A DNA stretch of 64,000 nt, taken from contig NZ_RCCV01000001.1 of the NCBI RefSeq assembly GCF_003664255.1, positions 372,001 to 436,000 of the forward strand. The letters are read 5' to 3'. The notes under the pieces were generated by a model. It searched no databases, was not told where the DNA came from, and saw only the letters and a list, made by a program, of their open reading frames with translations. Of this stretch, positions 33,471 through 42,201 are shown piece after piece (position 1 is the first letter of the stretch; the number at the start of each line of letters is the position of its first letter). The stretch is from Micromonospora sp. M71_S20. GTDB lineage: Bacteria; Actinomycetota; Actinomycetes; Mycobacteriales; Micromonosporaceae. The position numbers were made by a program, and so were the translations under genes.

Positions 33471-34553
33471 TCAGGCGGCCCGAGGGGTGAGGAGGTAGTC
33501 GTCCGCCTCGGGACTCCACCGCAGGTCGACGACGCCGCTGGTGGCGGCCGCCTTGCAGAACTGGAGGAAGCTGCGGTAGCCCAGCTTCTTCTCGCTGAAG
33601 TCGGGCCGCGCCCGGCGCAGCTGGTTCTTCAGCCCGGAGAGGGCCACCGCGCCCTCGTCGCCGGCGAGGTCCGCCACCACCGAGCCGAGCAGCCCGAACG
33701 CCACCTCCCGGTCGCCGTGCTCGGGCAGGGAGACCTCGGGGTCGCCCTTGGCGGGCCCCTCCGCCAGCTCGACCACGTTGTGCTGGGCGAGGTGCCGCAT
33801 GAGCTCCCCGAAGGTGCGGAACCCGTAGTCGGACTCGCTGAACGTCGGGTCCTTGCGCAGCAGGGTGCGCTTCAACGTCGAGGCCGTCACCTCGCCGCTG
33901 GAACTGCCCTGGAGGCCGGCGACGGTCTGCGCCACGAGCACGGCGAGCGTGTCGACGTCCCGGCCGGCCTCCTCGACCGCCGGCTGCGGCTCGGGCTCGG
34001 TCTCCTGCTCCACCCGCGGCACGTCCGGGCTCGGCAGGCGGGCCGGGCGGCCCCGCCGGACCCGGGCGGGAGGGATGTCGACGCCCTCCAACCGGTCGTA
34101 GTAGAGGAACTCGTCGCACGCGGGCGGCAGCAGCGCCGAGGTCGAGTTCTCCACGCCCACGCCGATGACGCGCTTGTTCAGCTCGCGGAGCTTGTGGACC
34201 AGCGGGGTGAAGTCACTGTCGCCGGTGCAGATCACGAAGGTCGAGATGTAACCGCGCTCGAAGGCCAACTCCACCGCGTCCACGGCCATCTTGATGTCGG
34301 CGGCGTTCTTGCGCGAGGCCCCCATCCGCTGGGGAATCTCGATGAGCTCGACGTGCGACCGGGTGAGCATCCGCCGGTCCTCGTCGAAGTAGGACCAGTC
34401 CGCGTACGCCCGGCGCACCACCACCCGGCCGCGCTCGGCGAGGGCGTCGGCGATGGGCCGGAAGTCGAAGGCCACGCCGCCGAGGTGGTCGCGGGCCCCC
34501 AGCGCGAGGTTCTCGTAGTCGAGGAAGAGGGCGATGCGGTCTTCGTGATCCAC
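33471..34553 (-). CDS. NYN-domain (PIN-like) nuclease with two OST-HTH/LOTUS domains
   Basis: 360 residues, predicted RNA-processing nuclease. Residues 1-170 form a NYN domain with the acidic pocket ALFLDYENLA, ADIKMAVDAVELA and FVICTGDSDFTPLVHKLRE. After a Pro/Glu-rich linker come two OST-HTH/LOTUS modules: VTASTLKRTLLRKDPTFSESDYGFRTFGELM (about 235-290) and ALSGLKNQLRRARPDFSEKKLGYRSFLQF (about 310-355), which in other organisms bind RNA, including G-quadruplexes. The same NYN plus LOTUS layout occurs in eukaryotic MARF1-type proteins. Start is GTG at 34553, with TAGGCT seven nt upstream, so likely leaderless. Confidence 0.85.
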   Translation of the reverse strand: MDHEDRIALFLDYENLALGARDHLGGVAFDFRPIADALAERGRVVVRRAYADWSYFDEDRRMLTRSHVELIEIPQRMGASRKNAADIKMAVDAVELAFERGYISTFVICTGDSDFTPLVHKLRELNKRVIGVGVENSTSALLPPACDEFLYYDRLEGVDIPPARVRRGRPARLPSPDVPRVEQETEPEPQPAVEEAGRDVDTLAVLVAQTVAGLQGSSSGEVTASTLKRTLLRKDPTFSESDYGFRTFGELMRHLAQHNVVELAEGPAKGDPEVSLPEHGDREVAFGLLGSVVADLAGDEGAVALSGLKNQLRRARPDFSEKKLGYRSFLQFCKAAATSGVVDLRWSPEADDYLLTPRAA

Positions 34554-34560
34554 GCAGGTC

Positions 34561-34566
34561 AGCCTA
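34561..34566 (-). promoter_or_regulatory. -10 box of leaderless promoter for NYN gene
   Basis: Minus-strand TAGGCT seven nt before the GTG start at 34553. Confidence 0.4.
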
Positions 34567-34795
34567 CCCCCGGCGAGACGCCGCACCGTTCCGGTCCGCC
34601 GCCGTCCGGCGCCGTGTCCACCGTGGTGGGCCGGCCACCGGGGTAGTGCTGGCCCTACCCGGGAACTACAGCGCGGGCCGGGCGCCCCGGTAGCCGGCCC
34701 CGGCGCGCCCACTGCCGGGCAGGTGCGGCCGCCCCGCCGAAAGTTGCGCTCCCGATTTCCCGACGTTCACCCGCGCACCGCTAGCATCGCTGCTC

Positions 34796-35989
34796 ATGAA
34801 TACGAGGAGCAGTACCCGCTCGGGGCCCAGAAGGCTGGCGATGGCGTTCGCGCTGGCCGTCGTCCTGGTGGCGCCCGTGGCGGTGACGGCCGCGGCGTCG
34901 GCCGCCGCCACCCTGACCGTGGCCCAGGCGCTCGCCGCGCAGGACGGCCGGACGGCCGCCGTGACCGGCTACGTCGTCGGCCAGCCGACCAGCAGCACGA
35001 CGGTGCTCAGGTCCGGCTTCACCTCGGACACCGCGATCGCGATCGCCGACACGGCGGCCGAGACCGGCGCGAGCAGGATGCTCTACGTCCAGGTCACCGC
35101 CGCCTACCGGAGCACGTTCGGGCTGCTCACCAACCCGGGCCTGCGGGGCCAGCGGATCACCGCCACCGGTGCGCTCACCGCCTACTTCAGCCACGGCGGC
35201 CTGAAGAACCCGACGGCGATGACCCTCGGCGGCACCGCGCCCTCGCCGAGCCAGTCGCCGACTCCGGTCCCGACCACCAGCCCGGTACCCGGCGGCGACT
35301 ACGACTCCACCTACTACGCCGACGCGATCGGTAAGTCCGGCACGGCGCTGCGCGGTTCGCTGCACTCGATCATCAAGGTGCAGACGAAGCTCTCCTACGA
35401 CCAGGTGTGGGAGGCGCTGAAGGACACCGACCAGGACCCGGCCAACAGCAACAACGTCATCCTGCTCAACACCGGGCGGTCCCAGAGCAAGACCAGCAAC
35501 GGCGGCGGCGTGAACGACTGGAACCGCGAGCACGTCTGGGCCAAGTCGCACGGCGACTTCGGCACCGCGACCGGCCCGGGCACCGACGTCCACCACCTGA
35601 GGCCGGAAGACGTCTCGGTCAACTCGACGCGTGGCAACAAGGACTTCGACAACGGCGGCAGCCCCGTCGCCGAGGCGCCGGGCTGCTACACCGACGCCGA
35701 CTCGTGGGAGCCGCGCAACGCGGTCAAGGGCGACGTGGCACGCATGATCATGTACATGGCGATCCGGTACGAGGGCACCGACGGCTGGCCCAACCTTGAG
35801 CTGAACCAGTCGGTCAACAACGGCACCGCGCCGTACCACGGCAAGATGTCGGTGCTGCTCCAGTGGAACCAGGCCGACCCGCCGGACGCGTTCGAGAAGC
35901 GCCGCAACCAGCGGATCTACGAGCGTTGGCAGGGCAACCGGAACCCGTTCGTCGACCACCCGGAGTGGGCGACCGCCATCTGGGGCTGA
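34796..35989 (+). CDS. secreted endonuclease I family nuclease with N-terminal OB-like domain
   Basis: 397 residues. Signal peptide to about AAASAAA (residue 36). Residues 38-140 look like the YhcR-type OB-fold found in extracellular nucleases (VAQALAAQDGRTAAVTGYVVGQP). A Pro/Ser/Thr linker of about 25 residues follows, then an endonuclease I domain with the beta-beta-alpha-metal active site WNREHVWAKSHGDFG and TDVHHLRPEDVSVNSTRGNKDFD. Degrades external DNA/RNA, for nutrient gain or biofilm turnover (inference). TAGCAT eight nt upstream suggests near-leaderless transcription. Confidence 0.87.
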   Translation: MNTRSSTRSGPRRLAMAFALAVVLVAPVAVTAAASAAATLTVAQALAAQDGRTAAVTGYVVGQPTSSTTVLRSGFTSDTAIAIADTAAETGASRMLYVQVTAAYRSTFGLLTNPGLRGQRITATGALTAYFSHGGLKNPTAMTLGGTAPSPSQSPTPVPTTSPVPGGDYDSTYYADAIGKSGTALRGSLHSIIKVQTKLSYDQVWEALKDTDQDPANSNNVILLNTGRSQSKTSNGGGVNDWNREHVWAKSHGDFGTATGPGTDVHHLRPEDVSVNSTRGNKDFDNGGSPVAEAPGCYTDADSWEPRNAVKGDVARMIMYMAIRYEGTDGWPNLELNQSVNNGTAPYHGKMSVLLQWNQADPPDAFEKRRNQRIYERWQGNRNPFVDHPEWATAIWG

Positions 35990-36002
35990 CCCGCCGCACC
36001 CA

Positions 36003-36040
36003 CGTCGCGGCCGGTCCCTCGCCCGGGACCGGCCGCGACG
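36003..36040. terminator. perfect 16-bp hairpin between convergent genes
   Basis: Arms 36003-36018 and 36025-36040 around a 6-nt loop; serves the endonuclease gene and probably the ssuD-like gene from the other side. Confidence 0.78.
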
Positions 36041-36062
36041 CGACGGATCGCGCCGGTGTGGA

Positions 36063-37250
36063 TCAGCCGGCCGACCCGGCGACCGGCACGGGGCGACCCG
36101 GCGGCTCCGGGACGAACGGGAGGCTCTTGGGTTCCACCGGCCGATGCCCGCCGGCCGGGTGCCGCCAGAGCCCGCGCTCGCGCAGGATCGGCAGCACCCC
36201 CTCGCCGAACCAGTACGCCTCCTCCAGGTGCGGGTGCCCGGAGAGGATGAACTCGTCCAGGCCGAGCGCGTGGTACTCGGCGATCCGGTCGGCCACCTCC
36301 GTGTGGCTGCCCACGAGGGCCGTGCCGGCGCCACCCCGGACCAGACCGAAGCCGGCCCAGAGGTTGGGTGCGACCTCCAGGCCGTCGCGGGAGCCACCGT
36401 GCAGGTCAAGCATCCGACGCTGCCCCTCGGACTCGCTGCCGCGCAGCCCTTCCTGGGCCGCCCGCAGGTCGGACTCGGCGATGCCGTCGAGCAGGCGGCG
36501 GGCCTGCGCCCAGGCCTCCGCGGCGGTGTCCCGGGTGATGACGTGCAGCCGGATGCCGAAGCGCAGTTCCCGCCCGACCTCGGCGGCCAGCGCGCGCACC
36601 CGGTCGAGCTTGCCGGCCACCTGGGCCGGTGGCTCGCCCCAGGTGAGGTAGACGTCGCTGTGCCGCACCGCCACCGGCAGCGCGGCGGCGGAGGAGCCAC
36701 CGAAGTAGATCGGCGGGACCGGGTCGGGCAGCCGGTTCAGCCGGCCCCGCGAGATGCGCAGGTGCTCGCCGGCGTGGTCCACCGTCTCGCCGCGCCACAG
36801 CGCCCGCACGATGTGCAGGAACTCGTCGGCGCGCGCGTACCGGGCGTCCTTGTCCAGGAAGTCGCCGTAGGCACGCTGTTCCTGCGACTCGCCGCCGGTG
36901 ACCACGTTGACCATCAGCCGGCCGCCGGAGAGCCGCTGGAACGTCGAGGCCATCTGCGCCGCCAGCGCGGGCGTGAGCAGGCCGGGCCGGAAGGCGACCA
37001 GGAACTTCAGCCGCTCGGTCACCTCGGTGAGCATCGCCGTGCTCAGCCAGGCGTCCTCGCACCAGGCGCCGGTCGGGGTGAGCGCGCCGACGAAGCCGAG
37101 CTGCTCGGCGGTCCGCGCGATCTGGCCCAGGTAGGCGACGGTCGCCGGGCGGGCGCCGCCGGCCGTGCCGATCGGCACGCCGTGGCCACCGCCGACGATG
37201 TCCCGGCTGTCGCCGTAGGTGGGCAGGAACCAGTGGAAGGTGAGGGCCAT
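36063..37250 (-). CDS. ssuD: SsuD-like FMNH2-dependent alkanesulfonate monooxygenase (LLM class)
   Basis: 395-residue bacterial luciferase-like enzyme expected to cleave sulfonates to sulfite and aldehyde. SsuD features: MALTFHWFLPTYGDSR, GALTPTGAWCEDAW (the conserved Cys region), FRPGLLTPALAAQMASTFQRLSGGRLMVNVVTGG, RYARADEFLHIV, PIYFGGSS and LSGHPHLEEAYWFGEGVLP. It needs reduced flavin from a reductase not seen nearby. ATG with GGAGGAAAG. It follows the exporter gene by 108 nt and lies under the same leader peptide. Confidence 0.85.
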   Translation of the reverse strand: MALTFHWFLPTYGDSRDIVGGGHGVPIGTAGGARPATVAYLGQIARTAEQLGFVGALTPTGAWCEDAWLSTAMLTEVTERLKFLVAFRPGLLTPALAAQMASTFQRLSGGRLMVNVVTGGESQEQRAYGDFLDKDARYARADEFLHIVRALWRGETVDHAGEHLRISRGRLNRLPDPVPPIYFGGSSAAALPVAVRHSDVYLTWGEPPAQVAGKLDRVRALAAEVGRELRFGIRLHVITRDTAAEAWAQARRLLDGIAESDLRAAQEGLRGSESEGQRRMLDLHGGSRDGLEVAPNLWAGFGLVRGGAGTALVGSHTEVADRIAEYHALGLDEFILSGHPHLEEAYWFGEGVLPILRERGLWRHPAGGHRPVEPKSLPFVPEPPGRPVPVAGSAG

Positions 37251-37358
37251 CCGGATCTTTCCTCCAGTGCGCGGCGGGAACGGGTGCGGTGAGGCGTGCG
37301 GCCGGCGGCGGAGTCGGCGTCGTGCCGCGCGACGACCATCGGGACCTTCCGGAGAGGG

Positions 37359-38624
37359 TCAGGCCACGAAGCCGTGGAAGAGCAGCGACGCCAGCCCGAG
37401 CGCCAGGGCCAGGTTGAACACGGTGGCTCCGGCGAAGACCGCGACGGGTCGCCACCCGGCCTCCCGCAGCGACGTCACGCGGACCTCGAGACCGATGCTG
37501 ACGAAGGCCAGGATCAGGAACCAGACCCGCAGGTCGTTGACGACCGCGATGGTGGCCTTGCCGTCCGCGCCCGCCGCGTCGAGGTACCAGGTGGCGATCA
37601 CGGAGGCGGCGACGAAGCCGAGGACGAACTTGGGGAAGCGGCGCCACAGCTCCCCCACGCCCGGCCGGGCAGCCCCCGGCCGGCGTTCCACCCGCAGCGT
37701 GAAGTACGCGGTGAGCGCCACCGCCACCACACCCATCAGGGCGTTCTGGGTGACCTTGACGATGCTGGCGATCTGCAGCGCCTCCTCCCCGGCCAGCGCC
37801 CCGGCCGCGGTCACCGCCGCGGTGGTGTCGATGTTGCCGCCGATCCAGGCGCCGGCCACCGCGTCGGACAGCCCGAGCAGGTCGGCCAGCCACGGCAGGA
37901 TGAAGATCGAGGGCAGCGCGAAGACGATGACCAGGCTGGCCGTGTAGGCGAGCTGCTCGCGGCGGGCCCGTACCGCGCCCGCGGCGGTGATCGCGGCGCT
38001 GACCCCGCAGATCGACACCGCCGAGGCGAGCAGCGCGCGCAGTTTGTCGTCGAGCCCGAGCCGGCCGGCCAGCCACCAGGTGAACAGGAACACCCCGCTG
38101 ATCAGCAGGACCGCCTGGGCGATCGCCGGGCCGGCCGCGCTGGCGATCACCGCCAGGTTGATCGAGGCGCCGAGCAGTACCAGGCCGGTCTTGATGAAGA
38201 ATTCGGTACGGAACGCGGCGGCGATCCGCTCGCGCAGCCCGAGCCGGGTGACCGCGACGTTGCCGAGCAGACCGAGCAGGATCGCGTACACGGGATATTC
38301 GACCGCCGCGGCGACGTCCTCGACGGCGCTGCCCTCGGCCCAGGCGGGGACGTTCTGCTCCAGGATGCGGGTGAGCGCGGCGAGGGCCAGCACCACGAGC
38401 AGGCCCAGCCCTGTCCAGGCCCGCAACGCGCCCGGCCGGGCGGTGACCGGGGCGGGGGCGGAATCCCCGGCCGGCACGGCGGTGTCGGAGGCGGCGCCCT
38501 GCCCGGCGGCCGTGCCGGCACCGGGGCGGACGGGCTCCACCCCCGCCGTCAGGGCGCCGGAGCGGGTCGGTTCCCCCGCCGCCGTGCGGGCACCGGACGA
38601 GGTGGGCTCCTGCCCGGCGGCCAT
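37359..38624 (-). CDS. YeiH-family putative sulfate/sulfite exporter
   Basis: 421-residue membrane protein of the Cons_hypoth698 (YeiH) family, about ten helices: LGLLVVLALAALTRILEQ, FRTEFFIKTGLVLLGASINL, LRALLASAVSICGVSAAITAAGAV and GAWIGGNIDTTAAVTAAGAL are typical conserved segments. Proposed role in related taurine/sulfonate clusters is export of sulfite or sulfate set free by desulfonation. The first 65 residues form an Ala/Gly/Pro-rich cytoplasmic tail absent in many homologues. Its ATG overlaps the stop of the preceding tiny membrane protein gene by one nt (TGATG), implying coupling. Confidence 0.82.
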   Translation of the reverse strand: MAAGQEPTSSGARTAAGEPTRSGALTAGVEPVRPGAGTAAGQGAASDTAVPAGDSAPAPVTARPGALRAWTGLGLLVVLALAALTRILEQNVPAWAEGSAVEDVAAAVEYPVYAILLGLLGNVAVTRLGLRERIAAAFRTEFFIKTGLVLLGASINLAVIASAAGPAIAQAVLLISGVFLFTWWLAGRLGLDDKLRALLASAVSICGVSAAITAAGAVRARREQLAYTASLVIVFALPSIFILPWLADLLGLSDAVAGAWIGGNIDTTAAVTAAGALAGEEALQIASIVKVTQNALMGVVAVALTAYFTLRVERRPGAARPGVGELWRRFPKFVLGFVAASVIATWYLDAAGADGKATIAVVNDLRVWFLILAFVSIGLEVRVTSLREAGWRPVAVFAGATVFNLALALGLASLLFHGFVA

Positions 38625-38770
38625 CAGGGCACCAGCCCGGCGGGAACGGCGCCGACCAGCACCAGGGCGATCAGCACGAGGCCGAGGACGGTGGCGGCCC
38701 AGTCCTCGTTGAACGCGAGCCGGGACTCGTCGGCGGTGGGCGGGGTCTGGGGTGTTGGATCGCTGCTCAT
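38624..38770 (-). CDS. small single-pass membrane protein (48 aa) coupled to the exporter
   Basis: MSSDPTPQTPPTADESRLAF followed by one helix (WAATVLGLVLIALVLVGAVPAGLVP). Good AAGGAG site five nt before the ATG at 38770. Its stop overlaps the exporter start, so the two are made together; it may be a small accessory subunit of the exporter. No family recognised. The 38771-39041 leader contains no other gene but could fold into several GC-rich hairpins. Confidence 0.7.
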   Translation of the reverse strand: MSSDPTPQTPPTADESRLAFNEDWAATVLGLVLIALVLVGAVPAGLVP

Positions 38771-39041
38771 GACGCTCCTTGGGGGGCGACCGCGCGCGGG
38801 CAGGGTCGACTTGAGGAGGGGCGCGCGGAGGCGCGGGAGGGGAACGGAGGATCCCGGCGCCGGCGCGGCGGCCGGCGTACGCGGGGCGACGCCACGGGTG
38901 CGCCCGGCTGCCACCCGCATCGACGGCGCCGGGTGAGGACACCGGATCGGGTGGCGCGGCGGGAAGGGCCGGTCAGGCCGCGTCGGACCCCCGGCCCGGT
39001 GGGACCGACCGGTCAGGCCGTCGGCGCGGCGCGATCGGCGG

Positions 39042-39134
39042 TCAGGCCGTCGGGCGCGGACCGGGACAGAGCTGCGAGGCGACCCGCATCAGGTCGACGA
39101 CCCGGCGGGAGGTGAGCAGCGGTACGCGCGGCAT
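39042..39134 (-). CDS. cysteine/sulfur leader peptide (30 aa)
   Basis: Short ORF with the motif SRRVVDLMRVASQLC, matching the RRHVDLxRVxSxLC leader family found upstream of sulfur-assimilation genes in actinomycetes; one cysteine near the end of the motif. Its ATG lies 11 nt after the shared CCTAC-N7-GTAGG element. Probably senses cysteinyl-tRNA supply by ribosome stalling and controls the downstream exporter/ssuD operon. Confidence 0.78.
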   Translation of the reverse strand: MPRVPLLTSRRVVDLMRVASQLCPGPRPTA

Positions 39135-39145
39135 GACCCCATTTT

Positions 39146-39162
39146 CCTACCGGATCAGTAGG
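39146..39162 (-). promoter_or_regulatory. operator/promoter element shared with the second sulfur locus
   Basis: CCTAC-N7-GTAGG inverted repeat just upstream of the leader peptide. The same motif in the same place precedes the leader at 53295-53372. Minus-strand TTGTAA lies just upstream and could be a -35 box. The rest of 39163-39288 shows no feature. Confidence 0.6.
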
Positions 39163-39288
39163 ATTACAAGACCCCTTCGCCCTCGGATGGGCCGAGGGTC
39201 GGCGCGCTGCCCGACGCCGGCGGCACGCGGGACGAGGTCGACCGGGGCCCCGGGGCGAACCACCGCACGGCCGGCGCGGTGCGGTTGG

Positions 39289-39924
39289 TCAGCGCCGGCG
39301 GGCGTACGCCAGCGGCAGCGGGCTCGGCTGGCCGCTCCACGTGCCGGTCAGCACGGCGCCGTCCGACGCGGTGCCGCCGTCGGGGCGGCGGACGACGGCC
39401 AGCTCCACCGAATCGGTGACGACGAGGGTGAGGTCGCCCTCGTCGACCACGCGGCGCACGGCGCCGACGGGCGGGACCTCGGCGCCCCGAGTGCCGCTGC
39501 CCGCGATGGTCATCGACAGCTCGCGGTACTCCCGCCGGCCGTCGACCTCGAAGAACTCCTCCGCCTGCCCGGCGTCGGCGAGCACGGCCGCGGCGAGCGT
39601 CGCGGCGTAGACGGGGTCCGCGCACGCGTCGTAGACCCAGCGGCGGCCGAGCACGGAGTGCTCGGTGGTGCCGACGAGCCAGTCGTCGCCGCCGTCGAGG
39701 GGTGCGCCGCGGTAGGTCAGCGGGACCTGGTGGATCGGGCCGTCGCCGGCCCTGAGGAGCAGCGTCTCGACGCCGACGGCGCCGGCCGGATCGTCGAACC
39801 GGTAGGCCGCCACGCGCGCGACGTCGGCGTCGGCCGGCCCCTGGTACCACGGTCGGCCGGGCAGCCACGCCGCCAGGAGTGCGAACTTCGAGGGGTGCAT
39901 TTCCGCCCGGTGCAGCAGCGCCAT
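39289..39924 (-). CDS. maltokinase N-cap-like domain protein
   Basis: 211 residues, similar over its whole length to the N-terminal cap domain of actinobacterial maltokinases (CG0192-type proteins): MALLHRAEMHPSKFALLAAWLPGRPW, YRFDDPAGAVGVETLLLR, VPLTYRGAPL, LVGTTEHSVLGRRWVYDACADPVYAATLAAAVL. No kinase domain follows, so it acts alone; its activity is unknown. Start taken at the ATG 39924, with 39933 possible. Confidence 0.78.
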   Translation of the reverse strand: MALLHRAEMHPSKFALLAAWLPGRPWYQGPADADVARVAAYRFDDPAGAVGVETLLLRAGDGPIHQVPLTYRGAPLDGGDDWLVGTTEHSVLGRRWVYDACADPVYAATLAAAVLADAGQAEEFFEVDGRREYRELSMTIAGSGTRGAEVPPVGAVRRVVDEGDLTLVVTDSVELAVVRRPDGGTASDGAVLTGTWSGQPSPLPLAYARRR

Positions 39925-40006
39925 ACGCCGCATCGTAGGGGCACGGCCGCACCCCGCGCTGACCCGACCACCACGCGACGCGCCCGACGGAAGCGGGCCC
40001 GGCGGG

Positions 40007-41038
40007 TCACGCGGTGGCGTAGCGGCGCAGCCCGTCGACGTCGGACCGGGTCAGCCGACCCTGCGCGACCAGGAGTTCCAGGTGCGCCGCCGTCTCGGTG
40101 ACGGCGAGCATCGCGTTGAACACGTCGAGGTCACCAAGCCGGCGCTCCCGCCGGGTCCAGCGCAGCTGCGCGGCGACCTCGTACGCCGAGATCGCGCCCC
40201 GTGCGACGGCGGCCTCCGTCTCGTCGAGCCGCGCGCCGTGGTGCGCGACGAGTTCGTCGACCCGCGCGTGCACGCTGGGGGTCACCGGCCCGTGCGCCGG
40301 GAGCAGCCGCGCGTCCGGTCGCCGCCGGACCAACGCGAGCGATGCCAGGAAGTCGCCGAGCGGATCCGCCGACAGCGCGGCCTCGAAGCCGATCGAGGGC
40401 GTGATGGTGGGCAGCACGTGGTCACCGGCGAACAGCAGGTGCCCGCCGGTGTCGTGGAAGACGACGTGCCCGCGCGTGTGGCCCGGCGTCTCGACGACGT
40501 GCAGGGTGCGCTCGCCGTGCCTGATCTGCTCACCGTCGTGGAACCAGTCGTCCGGCAGCTCCCAGTCCTCGGTGCTCAGCCGCGTCCCGGTCAGCCCCGC
40601 CAGGGTGTCGGCCAGCTCGCCGGCGCCCAGCAGCCGCAGGCGGCCGAGCTGCTCGGCGAGCGGATTCCGGTGCGGCGTCATGGACACCGCCAGGCTCTCG
40701 CGTTCACCCGCGCCGAGGCTCACCCGCATGCCGTACTCGCGGCGCAGGTGCACGGCCTGCGTGTAGTGGTCCCGGTGGACGTGCGTCACGAGGAACCGGC
40801 GCACGTCCCCCAGCGAGCAGTCCAGCTCCTTGAGCGCCGCGTCGAGCGCGGAGCGCGCCTCGGCGACCGCCCAGCCGGAGTCGACGAGCACGAGACCGTC
40901 GTCGTCGCGCAGGACGTACACGTTCACGGCGCGCAGGCCGTCGTTCGGCAGCGGCAGCGGCACCCGGTGGACGCCGGGGGCGACCTCGAACGTTCCGGGC
41001 GTGGTCCAGTCGTCGTGGTTGCCGGTGTCCGAGGTCAT
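40007..41038 (-). CDS. MBL-fold metallo-hydrolase
   Basis: 343 residues. The metal-binding signature is VTHVHRDHYTQ (HxHxDH), further ligands in VETPGHTRGHVVFHD and LFAGDHVLPTI, and the late histidine in LLPAHGPVTP. The last 70 residues form the winged-helix tail (HLELLVAQGRLTRSDVDGLRRY) seen in lactamase-B-like hydrolases acting on thioesters or lactones. Minus-strand TATGGT precedes the ATG by 6 nt, so the gene is likely leaderless. Substrate unknown. Confidence 0.83.
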   Translation of the reverse strand: MTSDTGNHDDWTTPGTFEVAPGVHRVPLPLPNDGLRAVNVYVLRDDDGLVLVDSGWAVAEARSALDAALKELDCSLGDVRRFLVTHVHRDHYTQAVHLRREYGMRVSLGAGERESLAVSMTPHRNPLAEQLGRLRLLGAGELADTLAGLTGTRLSTEDWELPDDWFHDGEQIRHGERTLHVVETPGHTRGHVVFHDTGGHLLFAGDHVLPTITPSIGFEAALSADPLGDFLASLALVRRRPDARLLPAHGPVTPSVHARVDELVAHHGARLDETEAAVARGAISAYEVAAQLRWTRRERRLGDLDVFNAMLAVTETAAHLELLVAQGRLTRSDVDGLRRYATA

Positions 41039-41250
41039 GGCCCGACCATAGTTCCGGCTCGCGCCCGCTCCCCCGGCGGCCCGCCACGTCCGGGACGCGA
41101 TCATCGCCGCGACCAGGGACGCCGTGCCGCGGCCCGACGGGGTGGCCCGGTCGGCCGCGGCCAGCCGTCGCGTACCCCGCCTTGCCGGCCGGACGGGCGT
41201 GTGGTTGGTTTCGGGGCAGACCAGATCAGCGGCACACCGAGGAGACGCGC

Positions 41251-42051
41251 GTGGACGACCCGGTTCTCGTCGAGCGGGACGGTCCCGTGGAAACGTGGAC
41301 GATCAACCTGCCGGAGGCCCGCAACCCCATCTCCGGCGACGACGTGATCGACGCGTTGGTCGCCCGGGTCGACGCGGTCAACGCCGACCGGGCGGTGCGG
41401 GCGGTCATCCTCACCGGCGCCGGCAGCGCCTTCTCCGCCGGCGGCAACGTCAAGGACATGGCGGACCGGGTCGGCCTCTTCGGCGGCGCCCCGCACGAGC
41501 TGCGCGACGGCTACCGCCGCGGCATCCAGCGGATCCCCCGGGCGATGTACGCGTGCGACGTGCCGCTGATCGCGGCGGTGAACGGAGCGGCGGTCGGCGC
41601 CGGCTGCGACCTGGCGCTCATGTGCGATCTGCGGATCGCCTCGGAGCGGGCGTTCTTCGCGGAGAGCTTCGTCAAGCTCGGCATCATCCCCGGCGACGGC
41701 GGCGCCTGGCTGCTGCCCCGTGCCGTCGGCGCCGCCCGGGCCGCCGAGATGACGCTGACCGGGGACCGGGTCGACGCCGCGACCGCCCTGGAGTGGGGGC
41801 TGGTCTCCCGGGTCGTGCCGCACGGGGAGCTGCTCACCGAGGCGCGCCGGCTGGCCGACCGGGTGGCGGCGAACCCTCCGCACGCCGTACGGATGGCCAA
41901 GAAGCTGCTGCGCGAGGCCCAGCACCAGAGCCTCGACAGCGTCCTGGAGCTCTCCGCCGCGATGCAGGCGCTGGCGCACCAGACCCGGGACCACGACGAG
42001 GCGGTCCGGGCCTTCCTCGACCGGCGCGAACCGCACTTCACCGGGGAGTGA
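41251..42051 (+). CDS. enoyl-CoA hydratase/isomerase family protein
   Basis: 266-residue crotonase. The CoA oxyanion-hole segments are AVILTGAGSAFSAGGNVKDMA and VNGAAVGAGCDLALMCDLRIA, followed by FAESFVKLGIIPGDGGAWLLPRAVG with Pro-Gly-Asp at the site of one catalytic glutamate and TALEWGLVSRVVP. The GDGG in place of GxGG and retained Glu in AESF suggest hydratase-like chemistry. GTG start with GAGGAG nine nt upstream. The pathway cannot be told; no other beta-oxidation gene is adjacent. Confidence 0.84.
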   Translation: MDDPVLVERDGPVETWTINLPEARNPISGDDVIDALVARVDAVNADRAVRAVILTGAGSAFSAGGNVKDMADRVGLFGGAPHELRDGYRRGIQRIPRAMYACDVPLIAAVNGAAVGAGCDLALMCDLRIASERAFFAESFVKLGIIPGDGGAWLLPRAVGAARAAEMTLTGDRVDAATALEWGLVSRVVPHGELLTEARRLADRVAANPPHAVRMAKKLLREAQHQSLDSVLELSAAMQALAHQTRDHDEAVRAFLDRREPHFTGE

Positions 42052-42136
42052 GCGGATCGACGGCCGGCGGGTGCCGCCGGTGACGATCCCGTCGCCGGGG
42101 CCGGCCGCCCTCCGGACGCCGACCGTCCCGCGTCGG

Positions 42137-42193
42137 GTGGCCCGCCGCCGGGGCCCGGGAGGCGCGTCGCTCCCGGGCCGGTCGGCGGGCCAC
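42137..42193 (-). terminator. long composite hairpin after the kdgK operon
   Basis: Outer arms GTGGCCCGCCG (42137-42147) and CGGCGGGCCAC (42183-42193) with an inner GGCCCGGGAG/CTCCCGGGCC stem; begins 8 nt after the kdgK stop. Confidence 0.7.
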
Positions 42194-42201
42194 GCCGTCG
42201 G

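Noticed and set aside
37296..38936. 546-codon reading opposite the YeiH exporter gene
   Set aside because: Antisense shadow rich in Arg/Gly/Asp/His with no fold; the minus strand encodes a clear membrane transporter.
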